A stretch of DNA of 42,196 bases from Ophiostoma sp. CBS 140.51 (taxonomy: Eukaryota > Ascomycota > Sordariomycetes > Ophiostomatales > Ophiostomataceae): assembly GCA_029298735.1 (NCBI GenBank), contig JANSLP010000283.1, forward strand, positions 1 through 42,196, given 5' to 3'. Positions 22,779-32,365 of the stretch are shown here, piece by piece (position 1 is the first letter of the stretch; each line of letters begins with the position of its first letter). The notes under the pieces were generated by a model that was given only the letters and a program-made list of their open reading frames with translations, made no database searches and was not told where the DNA came from. The position numbers were made by a program, and so were the translations under genes.

Positions 22779-25700
22779 TTACAACCGGCTCTCCACCGCC
22801 GGGTAGTGCTCGGCGCCCGGGAACTGTGCCTCGGGCCAGATGCACCGGATCGCCTGCCAAATGTGGCTCACATGGATGATCTCGAGGCCGTCCTTGACCT
22901 CCTGCGGCAGATCACGCACGTCCTTGCGGTTCTGCGCTGGCAACAGCACCGTCTTGACGCCTGCCCGCAGCGCGCCGATCAGCTTCTCCTTGATTCCGCC
23001 CACGGCCGTGATGCGACCGCGTAGAGTAATCTCGCCCTGTGGAAAACTGAAGTTAGTAGATGTTCTATGTTATGGTTCCGTAAAGGGAAGGAACAACTTA
23101 CAGTCATTGCAATGCTCGGCGGGACGGACCGGCCCGAGAACAACGACACCAGCGCAATTGCCTGCGCAGCGCCGCTGCTGGGACCGTCCTTGGGCACGGC
23201 GCCCGAGGGGCAGTGGACGTGGATGCTGCGTTGGCGCATAATGTCCTCGACGGGATCCTGGGTCAGGCCCAGCTCAAAAGCGTGCGCCTTGACCCACGAG
23301 AGAGCGACCTCGACACTCTCCTTGAGGACATCGCCAAGCTTGCCAGTCAGCTGCACGCGACCACTACCTGGCATGTCGGCCACTTCGATGAACAGGATGC
23401 TGCCGTTGCCGCCAGAGCTGTAGGCGACCAGGCCTGTCACCAGACCCGGCCGGCTGGTCGTCTCGGCAATTTCATCCTCGTACTTCTCAATACCGAGGAT
23501 GTTCTCAATGTCCTCGACGGTCAGCTGTGGCCGGTATGCTTCCAGGTTGTTGCTGTCCTTGGCCTCGGCGTACTCGACGGCCTTGGCGCGGCACACGGAG
23601 CCCAGCTCGCGCTCCAGGTTGCGCACACCGGCCTCGCGCGTGTACGACTCGATGACCTTGGCCACGACCGTCTCGTCCAGTCCGACCTGCTCGTCTGTCA
23701 GGCCGTTGACACGGATCTGCTTGGGTACCAGGTACTGCATGGCAATGTGCTTCTTCTCGAGCGTCGTGTAGCCAGGCAGGTGAATCATCTCCATACGGTC
23801 CAGCAACGGCGCAGGGATCGTGTCGAGGCTGTTGGCTGTGGCAATGAAAAGCACCCGGCTCAGATCGTAGGGTACCGACAGGTAGTGGTCCTGGAAGGTG
23901 TAGTTCTGTTCAGGGTCGAGAACTTCGAGCATCGCCGCCGACGGGTCGCCGTGGTTGTTGGAGGCGCCAATCTTGTCAATCTCGTCCAGCAAAATCACCG
24001 GGTTAGCCACGCCGACCTTGCGCAGGCCCTGCATAATCAGACCGGGCATAGCTGCCACGTACGTGCGACGGTGGCCACGGATCTCGGCCTCATCACGCAC
24101 GCCACCCAGAGAGATACGGTGGAACTTGCGGCCGAGCGATGCCGCCACAGAGCGTGCCAGACTTGTCTTGCCCACACCGGGAGGACCGACCAGCAGCAGG
24201 ATGGGCGAGCGGTCAGTCATGCGCCGTGCACCGATGGCCTTGAGCTTCTCATCAGCCGCACGCACCTCAGCCTGGGCAGCCGAGGCCTTGACCTCCTGCT
24301 CTTTCTTCTCTTCAGCACTAACTGTGGCTGTGGCCTCGGGGCTGGCGTCGTTAGTCGGTGCAGCGGCAGTGGCCTTGGCGAGCTCCAGAGCGCGCTGGGC
24401 ATCGCGTGTCTGTGCCTCAATATCCTCGTTAATCGACTGCTTGAGGCGCAGAACAGCCATGTACTCGAGCAGCCGCTTCTTGACCTGTTCGAGACCGTAG
24501 TGATCGCCGTCGAGCTGTGCCCGTGCTTTGGCCAGCGTGCCGGGGCCCAGACGGTCGTCCGTCACCGTCTTCCACGGGATCTCGGCGAGCGTCTCCAGGT
24601 AGCTGCGGATAACGCTATACTCGGCCTGTGCGGGCACCATCTTGCGCAGCCGCTTGAGCTCACGGTCGGCAATCTTGGCTGCGTCAGGCGTGAGCTCGGC
24701 CGCCTCAAGCTTCTTGGCCAGCTCCTCGACCTCGTCTGGCTCCTGCGATTCAGGGGTCTGAGGACCGCCTGGGCCGCCACGGAATCCATTGCCGCCGCCA
24801 AAGCCGTTACCTCCACCAGGACCACCCATACCGGAGCCGAACATGCCATTGCCGTTGGAAGGTATTAGAATGTTGAACGGCATGCCCTGTCCGTTCTTGG
24901 GCTGCGGCAGGCTCTGCTTAAGAGGGTCCCAGATACGGGCACCGCCGCCGTTGGGGTCGTCGCTGTTGCCGTCTGAGTCAATGGTGACCGTCGTGATCTT
25001 GACGTTGTTGCGGATGTTGCCGACCTGGCGCTCGAGCAGTTCCACAACCCGTGCCACGCGCTTCTTGACATCGACGAGTGCCAGCACCTGCAGCTTCTCC
25101 TCGTACGACGCCACAACAATGTTGGTCATAAAGTCAGCAAGAACACCTGCCTCGGCAATGGACTTGTTCAAGATAAAAGCGTCCAGCCGCCGTGCCAGCA
25201 GAGGTGTGAAGCGCGCGTGCGGCCGGTCAGGCGCAATAATGGCCGCCACACGCAGCACCTGTGCCAGCTCGCGCGACGCCGCCTTGAGCCGCTGGAAGAC
25301 CTCGTAGAGTGCAGCATCAGAGACGTCAATTTCGTCGGGGCACAGCGTCACTTTGCCTTCAAAGCACGGCTGCTCCTGGGTAAACTTGTCGATCCAGACA
25401 CGCGAGCGGCCCTCGACGTGCAGTGTGAACTCACCGGCGGCGCGGCCCTCGATCTTGCTGATCTTGGCCACCACGCCACAACTGAACAGGTCCGCCTTGG
25501 TCGACTTGCCAGCCACAAAGTCCGGGGTCTTGGTCGAGTTGACGCTGTTGTGTTCCTTGCCATTGATCAGAAGCTGGCCACGGGGGCCAACGAGTGGCGA
25601 TGCCATGGGCACACAGACCACAGGCACCTCGTTGACAGCCCGTGTGTTTCCCTCGTTGTCGGCCGGGTCAGCTGCCGCTGCGCGGGCGTACATGCTAGCC

Positions 25701-25822
25701 AGCAGCGCCGGGATATCCGGACGGTCGGACGTGGCCGGGACTCGCTGTAGGATGCCGGGGAAGAGGATCATGCCCTTGGGCAGGGGCAGGATTGGGAGCG
25801 CCGGGCTCTGGCTTCGCGCCAT
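22779..25822 (-). CDS. LONP2: Peroxisomal Lon protease (LonP2 type)
   Basis: An ATP-dependent serine protease of the Lon family that degrades damaged matrix proteins, here the peroxisomal form. Two exons, 25,822-23,102 and 23,036-22,779, joined across a 65-nt intron, give 992 residues. The order is a Lon N-terminal substrate-binding domain (about 8-280), an AAA+ module with Walker A GPPGVGKTS near 541-552 and Walker B ILLDEIDKI, and a protease domain with KDGPSSG (catalytic Ser 882). The catalytic Lys lies in GGIKEK (Lys 925 by spacing) and is encoded only in exon 2. The last three residues are SRL, a type 1 peroxisomal signal, and the N terminus has no mitochondrial presequence, which separates it from Pim1/LonP1. 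A Gly/Met/Phe-rich linker lies at about 320-355, and an Ala/Glu-rich insertion lies just before Walker A. The gene is divergent from RFA2. Confidence 0.96.
23037..23101 (-). other. Intron of the Lon gene
   Basis: 65 nt, phase 0, donor GTAAGT, branch-like CTAAC, acceptor CACAG. Removing it joins the protease Ser part to the Lys-containing C-terminal exon as SIAMT|GEITLRG, a conserved Lon segment. Confidence 0.95.
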
Positions 25823-26275
25823 CTTGGATAGAAGGGGGGATTGTGTGATGGGATTGTCGCAGAAAAGAGGGAGGGAGGGAAGGTGGAGAGTGACTCGTCA
25901 ATTCGGAGAAATTAGGGAAAACGAGGCCCGAGATGCGGCCTTGTTTGTCGATGTCGATTGGATTGCGATGAAATAGGAAATCGGAACAAAAGAAGGATGC
26001 CGTCGAAAAGGCAGAGTGGTGATGGAAACAAAAGAAATCAAATGTAGAAGAAAAGGAGGACAAAAGACACGAGGAGGTGTCGCCGGAAACTCGTCGGCAG
26101 TCGGGGTCGAAGCTCGTGGAAAGCTCGTGATGGCGATACCAAGGCCCATGGCTCCTTCCTGGTCCTCATCATCGAGCTAGCGCATGCCCCAGACCACGCA
26201 TGGCGTAGCGACGTCGGCTTTTGGCTGGCTTCTTAGTGACCAAAAGGGCGAGAGGGCCTGGAAGGTGCGACCTAG

Positions 26276-26281
26276 CCGAGG
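26276..26281. promoter_or_regulatory. CCGAGG, possible fatty-acid-response site
   Basis: CCGAGG (CCTCGG on the other strand) is the core bound by the FarA/FarB-type regulators of filamentous fungi that induce peroxisomal and beta-oxidation genes. It lies about 450 bp upstream of the peroxisomal Lon start. A single hexamer is expected by chance about once in 2 kb counting both strands, so this is suggestive only. Confidence 0.3.
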
Positions 26282-26611
26282 CATTTGCCTGTAACTCCAC
26301 CCGATGCGAGGCGCTGATTGCTGGGGAAATAGGCTAGTGGGCACCCGCTTATGGGGGAGGAGAGTAGGAGAAGTGCACGCGACTGCCCTCGTCGGATTTA
26401 GTGCTACTAGTGATCCATCGCACTTTCCTCACTACGACTGTGAGAGCCTGCTTCGCCTGCCATTTTCGCATTCCGTTCCAGAGAGAAGGCGCCACCTGTG
26501 GCGGATGGTGCGACCCACTTTACCATGACCCCTCGAAAAGCGTGCAGCAACAGCAACACAAGGCAGGCGGCACTGTGGGCTTAATTGCCCCGTCGCGTCT
26601 CACGCGGTTTT

Positions 26612-26617
26612 ACGCGT
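26612..26617. promoter_or_regulatory. ACGCGT (MCB-like) box upstream of RFA2
   Basis: ACGCGT lies 145 bp before the RFA2 ATG, with the related words CGCGTCTC and CACGCGG just upstream (26,593-26,607). The box is the site of the MBF G1/S factor, which drives DNA replication genes including RPA subunits in yeasts. The same hexamer also occurs by chance elsewhere in the window (for example near 2,085, 8,240 and 22,266). Confidence 0.45.
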
Positions 26618-26761
26618 CGTCGCCACTTTGTTCGTCCCCTCCATCATCATCAACACAGTCACAACCACTATTTTCTTTACATCTGACTACCGTTTGTTGA
26701 TTTCGACGAATTCGCCAACACGACAGCTTCACATAAACACAAAACAGCACAAATATACACA

Positions 26762-27780
26762 ATGGGTGAGTCTACAGCCTACATGCACATTTCCAATATC
26801 AACACGCACTGACAGAATCAGCTTCCTACGGCGGAGGATACTCAAAACCCGGTTACAGTGCCGATGGCGGCAACACTGGCGGTGGCTTCATGTCCGGCTC
26901 CCAGGGCGGCAGCCAGGGCGGTGGTGGACGTGTATGTCATGTCCCAGCTTAACTCTTCTCTCCTACAAACACGTCCTCTTCTAACACATCTCCCTCACAG
27001 AACTACAACGAAGACTCCCTACGGCCCGTCACGATCAAGCAGCTCCTCGAGACCGAAGAGGCCTACCCGGGCGCCCCCGAGTTCACTATTGACGGCGCCG
27101 CCATCACACAGCTCACCATAGTCGGCCAGGTCCGCGCCGTCAACCCACAGCCCACCAACGTCACCTACCGCATCGACGACGGCACCGGCTCGATTGATGT
27201 CAAGAAGTGGGTCGACGCTGACAAGAGCGAGGACGAGACCGAGGCCCCCTTTGCCCTCGACCAGTATGTGCGCGTCTTTGGCCGCCTCAAGCTGTTCAAC
27301 CAGAAGCGCTTCGTCGCTGCCCATTTCCTGCGCGCCGTCGACGACTACAACGAGGTCAGCTACCACGCCCTCGAGGCCACCTATGTGCACCTGACCCTGA
27401 CGCGCGGTGCACCAGGCGGTGGCGATGGTGGCGCCAACGGTGCCAACGGCTACCACAACAAGAGCGAGGACGGGGGCATGTTTGTTGACCAGGACAACGG
27501 TGGCGCCAGCTACGGTGTGGGCGGTGGCGCCAGCTACGGTGTGGGCGGTGGTGGTGGCGGCGGCGGCGGCATAGGCGGCCGCAACATGACCGCCAACGCG
27601 CAAAAGGTGTTTAACCTGTTGCGGAACATGCCGACGGGCAGCGAGGGTGTCGACATCAACGTGATGAAGAACGAGCTGCGGATCAGCATGGATGCGACCA
27701 TGGCCGCCGTACAGGAGCTAGTTGACTCGAGCGTTATCTATGCGACGACGGACGATAGCACGTTCGCGCTGTTAGAATAG
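26762..27780 (+). CDS. RFA2: Replication protein A 32 kDa subunit (RPA2)
   Basis: The middle subunit of the heterotrimeric single-strand DNA-binding complex used in replication, repair and checkpoint signalling in the nucleus. Three exons (26,762-26,765, 26,816-26,931, 27,001-27,780) encode 299 residues. The first exon is only ATGG. Residues 1-40 are Gly/Ser/Tyr-rich, matching the phosphorylated RPA32 tail. The family start of the core, LRPVTIKQLLE, follows, then an OB fold to about residue 175 (with LTIVGQVRAVN and YRIDDGTGSIDVKKW). A Gly-rich linker leads to a C-terminal winged helix (about 225-299, NAQKVFNLLRNMP) that recruits repair partners. The linker is enlarged by a perfect 24-bp tandem duplication, making the protein slightly longer than the usual 270 or so. 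It is divergent from the Lon gene and convergent with the acetyltransferase. Confidence 0.96.
26766..26815 (+). other. Intron 1 of RFA2
   Basis: 50 nt, donor GTGAGT right after ATGG, branch-like ACTGAC, acceptor GACAG. It gives the start MESASYGGGYS. A start-codon-proximal tiny exon like this is typical of fungal RFA2 genes. Confidence 0.9.
26932..27000 (+). other. Intron 2 of RFA2
   Basis: 69 nt, phase 0, donor GTATGT, branch-like CTAAC, acceptor CTCACAG. It joins GGGR to NYNEDSLRPV. Confidence 0.93.
27499..27546 (+). repeat. Perfect 24-bp tandem duplication in RFA2
   Basis: Two identical 24-bp copies (27,499-27,522 and 27,523-27,546) each encode GGASYGVG in the flexible linker between the OB fold and winged helix, followed directly by a poly-Gly run of about nine. 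Confidence 0.93.
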
Positions 27781-28173
27781 AGGCGCTTCGGAGTGGAGGT
27801 GGCTCAAAGACAGTGCTGGTGGGTTTTATGGCGTCAAAACGGGAACTACTTTTTTCTTTTGTCATTTTCTTTTTATGTTCTGCATTTCAGGATAGCTGGG
27901 TAATCGGCCTGTTCACGATGTTACTTGTGGTAAACAATGAATGACTGTATGGAGTATGCTATGCTATCTGCGAGTTCATGTATGACGCGATGCGATGCAA
28001 TATATAAATGGCGCAAATGGTACCAAAATGCAACAAACAAAACAAACGGCCGTGAACTGTGCAGCAATCTGATGAGGCCAAAAACAAGGTACGAATATGC
28101 AATAACTGATAGGAAGGAAACAGAGGCTGCGTGGTAGCTTTCACACTGCTATTAGGAGCCGTGTCGAGACGTA
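27781..28173. other. Shared 3' region of RFA2 and the acetyltransferase
   Basis: 393 bp between two convergent stop codons. The stretch is AT-rich and presumably carries the 3' untranslated regions of both genes, which may overlap as antisense transcripts. I see no gene. Confidence 0.8.
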
Positions 28174-29041
28174 CTACTCCTCGTCGATGAGCTTCTTATG
28201 AAGAGCCGTCTGGGGCTCGCGTACCATAATCGAAAGGCCGATCGGGGCCGGGCCGCGGACAAGCGAAATGTCACGCTTCAACTCGAAGCCAAAGCGGCTG
28301 TAGTACGCATTGTTCGCGATGGAACTCGACTCGAGGTATACAGGGCGGCTTTCTGCATCAGCCTGGTGGAGAGTTAACTGGCTTGAAAAGTAAAACGACA
28401 ATAAAAATCAAACAAGTACCACATCGTACCTTTGCGAGCATGTGCTCGAGCAGCTTTCGAGCATAGCCACGACAGCGTGCCCCGGGCTTCGTGCCCAAGT
28501 ACAGCAGATAGTAACTGTCATCCGCAACGCCGCGCTGTGCCATGACCTCGAGCTTTGTGTGCTCCAGCAGTGGAAGGAGCTCAGCATAGTAACGCTGACG
28601 GCACTCGGACGACAATTGGAAGTGCAGGCGCCAAAGGCCGCTCCGCAAAGCTGCCCACCAGCCGTCAAGGTCCTTGCCGGGTGGCATCCAGAGAGCAACG
28701 CCCTCATAGTCTGAACCAATGGTAGTGACAACTCCGTTGAGGCACACGGCGGCCACAGTATACGTCATGATGTCGACGTGCAGCCGCCATTTTTCCTCGT
28801 CGGAGAGGCCGGTGGTGTCGTCGGAAGTGACGAGATACAGAGACAAGCCATCGGCAGCAAAGGCATGTGCCAGTGACAGAGCAGCCTCACGGCACTCAGA
28901 CATACCAATGACACGAACATTGGCTTCCCATTGGGCTGGAACCAGCGAGAGTCCAGCAGGTATCAAAGGCAGGGACAGGGGCAGAGTCTTGCCCGTCGTG
29001 AGGGAAATGGACGAAATACTACTACTAATAAATTTCGCCAT
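28174..29041 (-). CDS. GNAT-family N-acetyltransferase, substrate unknown
   Basis: Two exons, 29,041-28,430 and 28,362-28,174, give 266 residues. The C-terminal half is a GNAT acetyl-CoA-binding fold. Motif A, with the pyrophosphate-binding loop, is PGARCRGYARKLL (186-198). After the intron come a strand PVYLESS (211-217) and motif B NNAYYSRFGFEL (221-232), with the common Tyr that acts as general acid in many GNATs. The N-terminal half, including GWWAALRSGLWRLHFQL, resembles a class of fungal stand-alone acetyltransferases with no fixed substrate. In place of the usual RGxGxG/A, the loop here is ARCRGYA, so the first Gly is replaced by Cys. There is no signal peptide, so it is probably cytosolic. 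Neighbours do not reveal a substrate. Confidence 0.9.
28363..28429 (-). other. Intron of the acetyltransferase gene
   Basis: 67 nt, phase 0, donor GTACGA, branch-like TTAAC, acceptor CACCAG. It joins MLAK to ADAESRPVYLE, restoring the spacing between motif A and the following strand. Confidence 0.93.
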
Positions 29042-31303
29042 GATTGCGGTAGTCTTTTGCTTTCTTCTTTCTGTGTGTTTTTTCTTAGTTTTCTAAGGCA
29101 GTTGATCGACGGCAAACAACTAGTATTACTGATTAGAGAGCAGTCCTCAAGGCGGGATCATGGTAGGGTAGAGTATCTCGGTGTAAGTGCACACCGACCA
29201 CCGACATACCTTGTTCTTTAAGCTATATTTTGTATACTATCTCCTGTATGGACACGTGAGAGTTGTGTTCTGGAAGTAGGCATAAACCGGCCTGGGTGAC
29301 GAAGACAGTTGAGAGATGTGCGGAATTCAAGAGACATTCGCTTGTCGGTGGCGTGACCTTGAACAGGGGGAGGGCTGTTTCGAGAAAGTAGTTCAGGGGT
29401 GCAGGTGCACAGTCGAGGTGTGAGCAAATATGATAATCAGTGTAAGCAATAAAAAGATGGCGATGTGAAACGGCAGTATATTTGAAAGTAAACAACGGCT
29501 GTTTGAACAGCAAGTGCTGCAGGATAGTATGTGGAGTAGATGGCAACGGTGTTGGGTGGATTTGTGGGTGAGGATTTAGATGATGGTGACAGAGGAAAAG
29601 GAAGAGAGAAGATGAGAAAGAAGGGTTTAAGGTCGACGAGTGAAATGGATAGTATAAATACCACAGATTTTACCATCCGTACAAGTTGGACAGAAGCACC
29701 TGCGGGCCGAGAGGGAAAGCGGACAAACGTGGCAAGAGGTACACAAGACGCCGTGTCCGGGAGGTGCGCAGGCCAAGGCGTTGGGCGCGGCATATATGGA
29801 CTACAGGGCATAAACAATGTACACAACATGTTACGATCGTGCCTTTATTGGTGCCCCAGAGACAAAGTGATACACAGATGGGCCGATAGGAGGGCAGGAA
29901 CGAGGGATTATACCAGGAAAGACCAGAACGTGGAAGGAGCGAGTGGGTGCGCGGGATGATATGCGAACTGTTGGAAGAGGAAACAAGGACAAAGAGCACA
30001 ACTTGAGAAGGTACGATGCAAAAGTGGTCAGCAGGCCAGGTAAGAGCGGCCAAGTTGGAGCATACATAATTTCGAACAATAGCAAAAGGCTTTCACATAC
30101 TTTTCTCTTTGCGCATTCAAAGAAACGAGTTGACGAGAGCGGGCGAATAGCCAAACAGGTCAGTTGACCTTCTGTGCAAAAGAAAATCTCAGGTTTTTTG
30201 TTTTCTGTGGGCTTCCAACCTTTGGCCTTGCGGTCTGATCTGGGTCTTGGCTCCTTTAATATCTCCATGTTCGTCCAGTCCTGACCCTTGTTCTCATTTC
30301 TGCTCCTGCACGGCTTGCATCACATCTGCATCCAGGGCTGAATAGGACGCTGCGCTGCTCGCCGAGCTTCGGTCAGCCAAAATGGTAGCAGGTCGCGTTT
30401 AAGTTGGGGGTCATGAAAATTGCAGGGACACAGAAATCCCATGAATATCAATGGAAGTCCTCTAGGACAAAGGAGAATTGGAAGACGGATCTGTCTATTC
30501 ATATATGGTTGTTTACTCTCAAACCTTCATCGACAAAACTGACTTAATCTTTTGTTGTTGATTATATTTACAACTCTACTCGTTCATTATGTTCTCGGAG
30601 TATTTTACTCACATCCATGACGCAGCGACTCACCGCACAAAAACAGGGCGTATCGCATATTTATGCACGGTGTTCAGGTGACCTCTTGCTTCCTTTTGTT
30701 CCCTGCAAGGCTCGCCCCGGCTACCTGCAGAAGATCACTGAGATACCGGACAATGACGGCAACTGGAGCCAGATTAACTCGAATAAACAAAGCTAGGCCA
30801 ATAACAAGATGTAGGGCAAGAATACGCCACGGACTGAGCAGGAGATGCACATGTGCTGCAACGTGGTTCCTCTCTTCGCAGCCCAATGATTCCGTGCGCC
30901 GTCTTACGCCGTACACAACTTGGCTGTATGTCTCACAAGGTTTCATTTTGCCTCCCGCCTATCGCTTGTGTCAGTTCAACAACTTCCCCCCACCCCGCTC
31001 GCGGCATTGCGGCCTTGGCGTATCCGGCCCTGCATCTTCGCTGATTAGCCGTGTTACGCTTTTGTACCGGATCCGAGTGAGGTCCGATTAGGGAGAGAAT
31101 AAGTCCTGTACGCGGCGCCAAACGCTAGGGGCGGGCTGGTATACTGAAAAGATGAGTTGAGAAACTAAATTGAGTATATTATGTTACTCACCAGTCCTCT
31201 GCTATGCTATGAGTTGCCGACTTTGTTGAATTCGTCGATATTGTCCTTCCTCCACGCTCCAGTCTTCTGCACAACCAGTTGTCGCCTCACGCCCCCTCTT
31301 CGC
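29042..31303. other. Intergenic DNA between the acetyltransferase and IDI1
   Basis: 2.26 kb without a gene I can support. It contains the promoter of the acetyltransferase at its left end and the 3' untranslated region of IDI1 at its right end. Open frames of about 140 codons (29,540-29,959 and 30,663-31,091) lack motifs and codon bias. No RNA gene was recognised. Confidence 0.6.
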
Positions 31304-32206
31304 CTACATGCGACGGATCTCCTGCTCGTTCAGGTACTTCTCAAGACCCGAATCTAAGTGCTTCCACCACTCAAAGAGCATCGAGTTGCAGATGAGCTTG
31401 AACCACGGCGTGAAGGTCAGCTTGGGGTCCTGGAACTGAGCCTTGAGCTCGTCAGGCGTGACATAGCTCGTGGCCTGCACCTCGTTCTTGTTGACGTCGA
31501 GGTCGACGGTGCTCTTAATGAACAGAATGTAGTCGACTACAACGCGTTAGCATGCGTCACATATTTTTTTTTATCAGTGAGAAGGTAACCTACTCTCATG
31601 CTCGCCCCATTTGCCGTCGCTGGGCGCCTTGTAGTGTATGCGCGCCAGGAAGCGGAACTTGTCAATCGGCACCTGCTCCTTCTTGATGCCGAGTTCGTGC
31701 TCAAGCTTGCGCTGCGCCGCGCGCTTGACACCCTCAATCGACTCGGGCAGGGTTGAACCGGTCTCGGTGGACACGGCCAGCGGGTGCGAGCAGCAGGTGT
31801 TGGTCCACATGTCGGGGAAGGTGATCTTCTCGGTGGCGCGCTGCTGCAGCAGCAGGCGGTTCTGCTCGTCAAAGAGGAAGACGGAGAAGGCACGGTGCAG
31901 CAGGCCGCGGTCAATGTTGGTCATCAAGTGGCCTATCCCCCTATTAGTGCTTGTTCACTCAATATCCTTCTACCTCCTGTCACCTGTCCACGTACAAATC
32001 TTCTTGCTGGCCTTGCCAATAGGCATATCGTTGTCGTCGAGGACAATGCAGGCCTCGTCCATCAGGCGGATCTGCTCCTCATCGTGACCCTCGAGAGCCT
32101 CGCCGCTCGTGTCAATGTCGGGGAAGAGGCGCAGGATGTTGTCGGCGGTGATAGGCGTGTTACCGACCGTCGTGGTGGCGGTTGTAGTGGTAGTAGTGGT
32201 CGACAT
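31304..32206 (-). CDS. IDI1: Isopentenyl-diphosphate delta-isomerase
   Basis: Interconverts isopentenyl and dimethylallyl diphosphate in the mevalonate pathway, feeding sterol, ubiquinone, dolichol and prenyl synthesis. Three exons (32,206-31,996, 31,932-31,594, 31,536-31,304) encode 260 residues. It is a type I, Nudix-fold enzyme with the CHLMTNIDRGLLHRAFS segment (71-87), catalytic Cys in NTCCSHP (Cys 118 by alignment with NSVCGHP of E. coli), a Nudix-like helix (about 138-153) and the metal/acid Glu in GEHEIDY (Glu 182). The C terminus, FEWWKHLDSGL to the end, is also canonical. I chose the start at 32,206, in good context (GCC before ATG). An upstream in-frame ATG at 32,365 would add a presequence-like leader, giving 313 residues. 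The protein ends in EIRRM, which is not a peroxisomal signal. Confidence 0.96.
31537..31593 (-). other. Intron 2 of IDI1
   Basis: 57 nt, donor GTAGGT, branch-like CTAAC, acceptor TTGTAG. The split Ile codon restores GEHEIDYILF, a signature of the family. Confidence 0.93.
31933..31995 (-). other. Intron 1 of IDI1
   Basis: 63 nt, donor GTACGT, branch-like ACTAAT, acceptor GGATAG. The split Cys codon restores KKICHLMTNID. Confidence 0.93.
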
Positions 32207-32365
32207 GGCTGCGGCAAAGAACGTCGACGTTCTGGGAAGACGCAGAGGTGCGAGTCGTTTGTTGAGGACGAGAGGTGCAGAAGCGCGCAGACGCGGAGAG
32301 TGCGATGCGGCGGCGCGAGTGCAAAATGCGGTGGCGGCTCTCGTGCCCTGTCGTAGAAAGAGCAT
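32207..32365 (-). promoter_or_regulatory. In-frame N-terminal leader of IDI1 from an upstream ATG
   Basis: An ATG at 32,365 is in frame with IDI1 and no stop intervenes. The 53 added residues contain many Arg, Ala, Ser and Leu and no Asp or Glu, the composition of a mitochondrial presequence. The upstream ATG has a weak context (C at -3, C at +4), while the internal ATG has G at -3. No other ATG lies between them. This weak-then-strong pair is the arrangement that allows leaky scanning to make two isoforms. It may equally be simple 5' leader. Confidence 0.45.

Larger units (their letters stand above)
25823..26761. promoter_or_regulatory. Divergent promoter region of Lon and RFA2
   Basis: 939 bp separate the two start codons, with no gene inside. 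The Lon side (to about 26,100) is purine-rich on the plus strand, so it is pyrimidine-rich in the Lon mRNA sense, as is usual for fungal leaders. The RFA2 side holds an ACGCGT box. A CCGAGG hexamer lies at 26,276-26,281. No upstream ATG is seen in the roughly 100 nt before the Lon start. Confidence 0.75.

Noticed and set aside
23213..24868. 551-codon open frame on the plus strand
   Set aside because: It lies exactly opposite Lon exon 1, which has clear catalytic motifs. Long antisense frames are a by-product of GC-rich third positions.
29540..29959. 139-codon open frame
   Set aside because: Composition is arbitrary and the frame overlaps similarly long frames on the other strand.
30663..31091. 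142-codon open frame between the acetyltransferase and IDI1
   Set aside because: No motif, no codon bias and no sensible splice partners.
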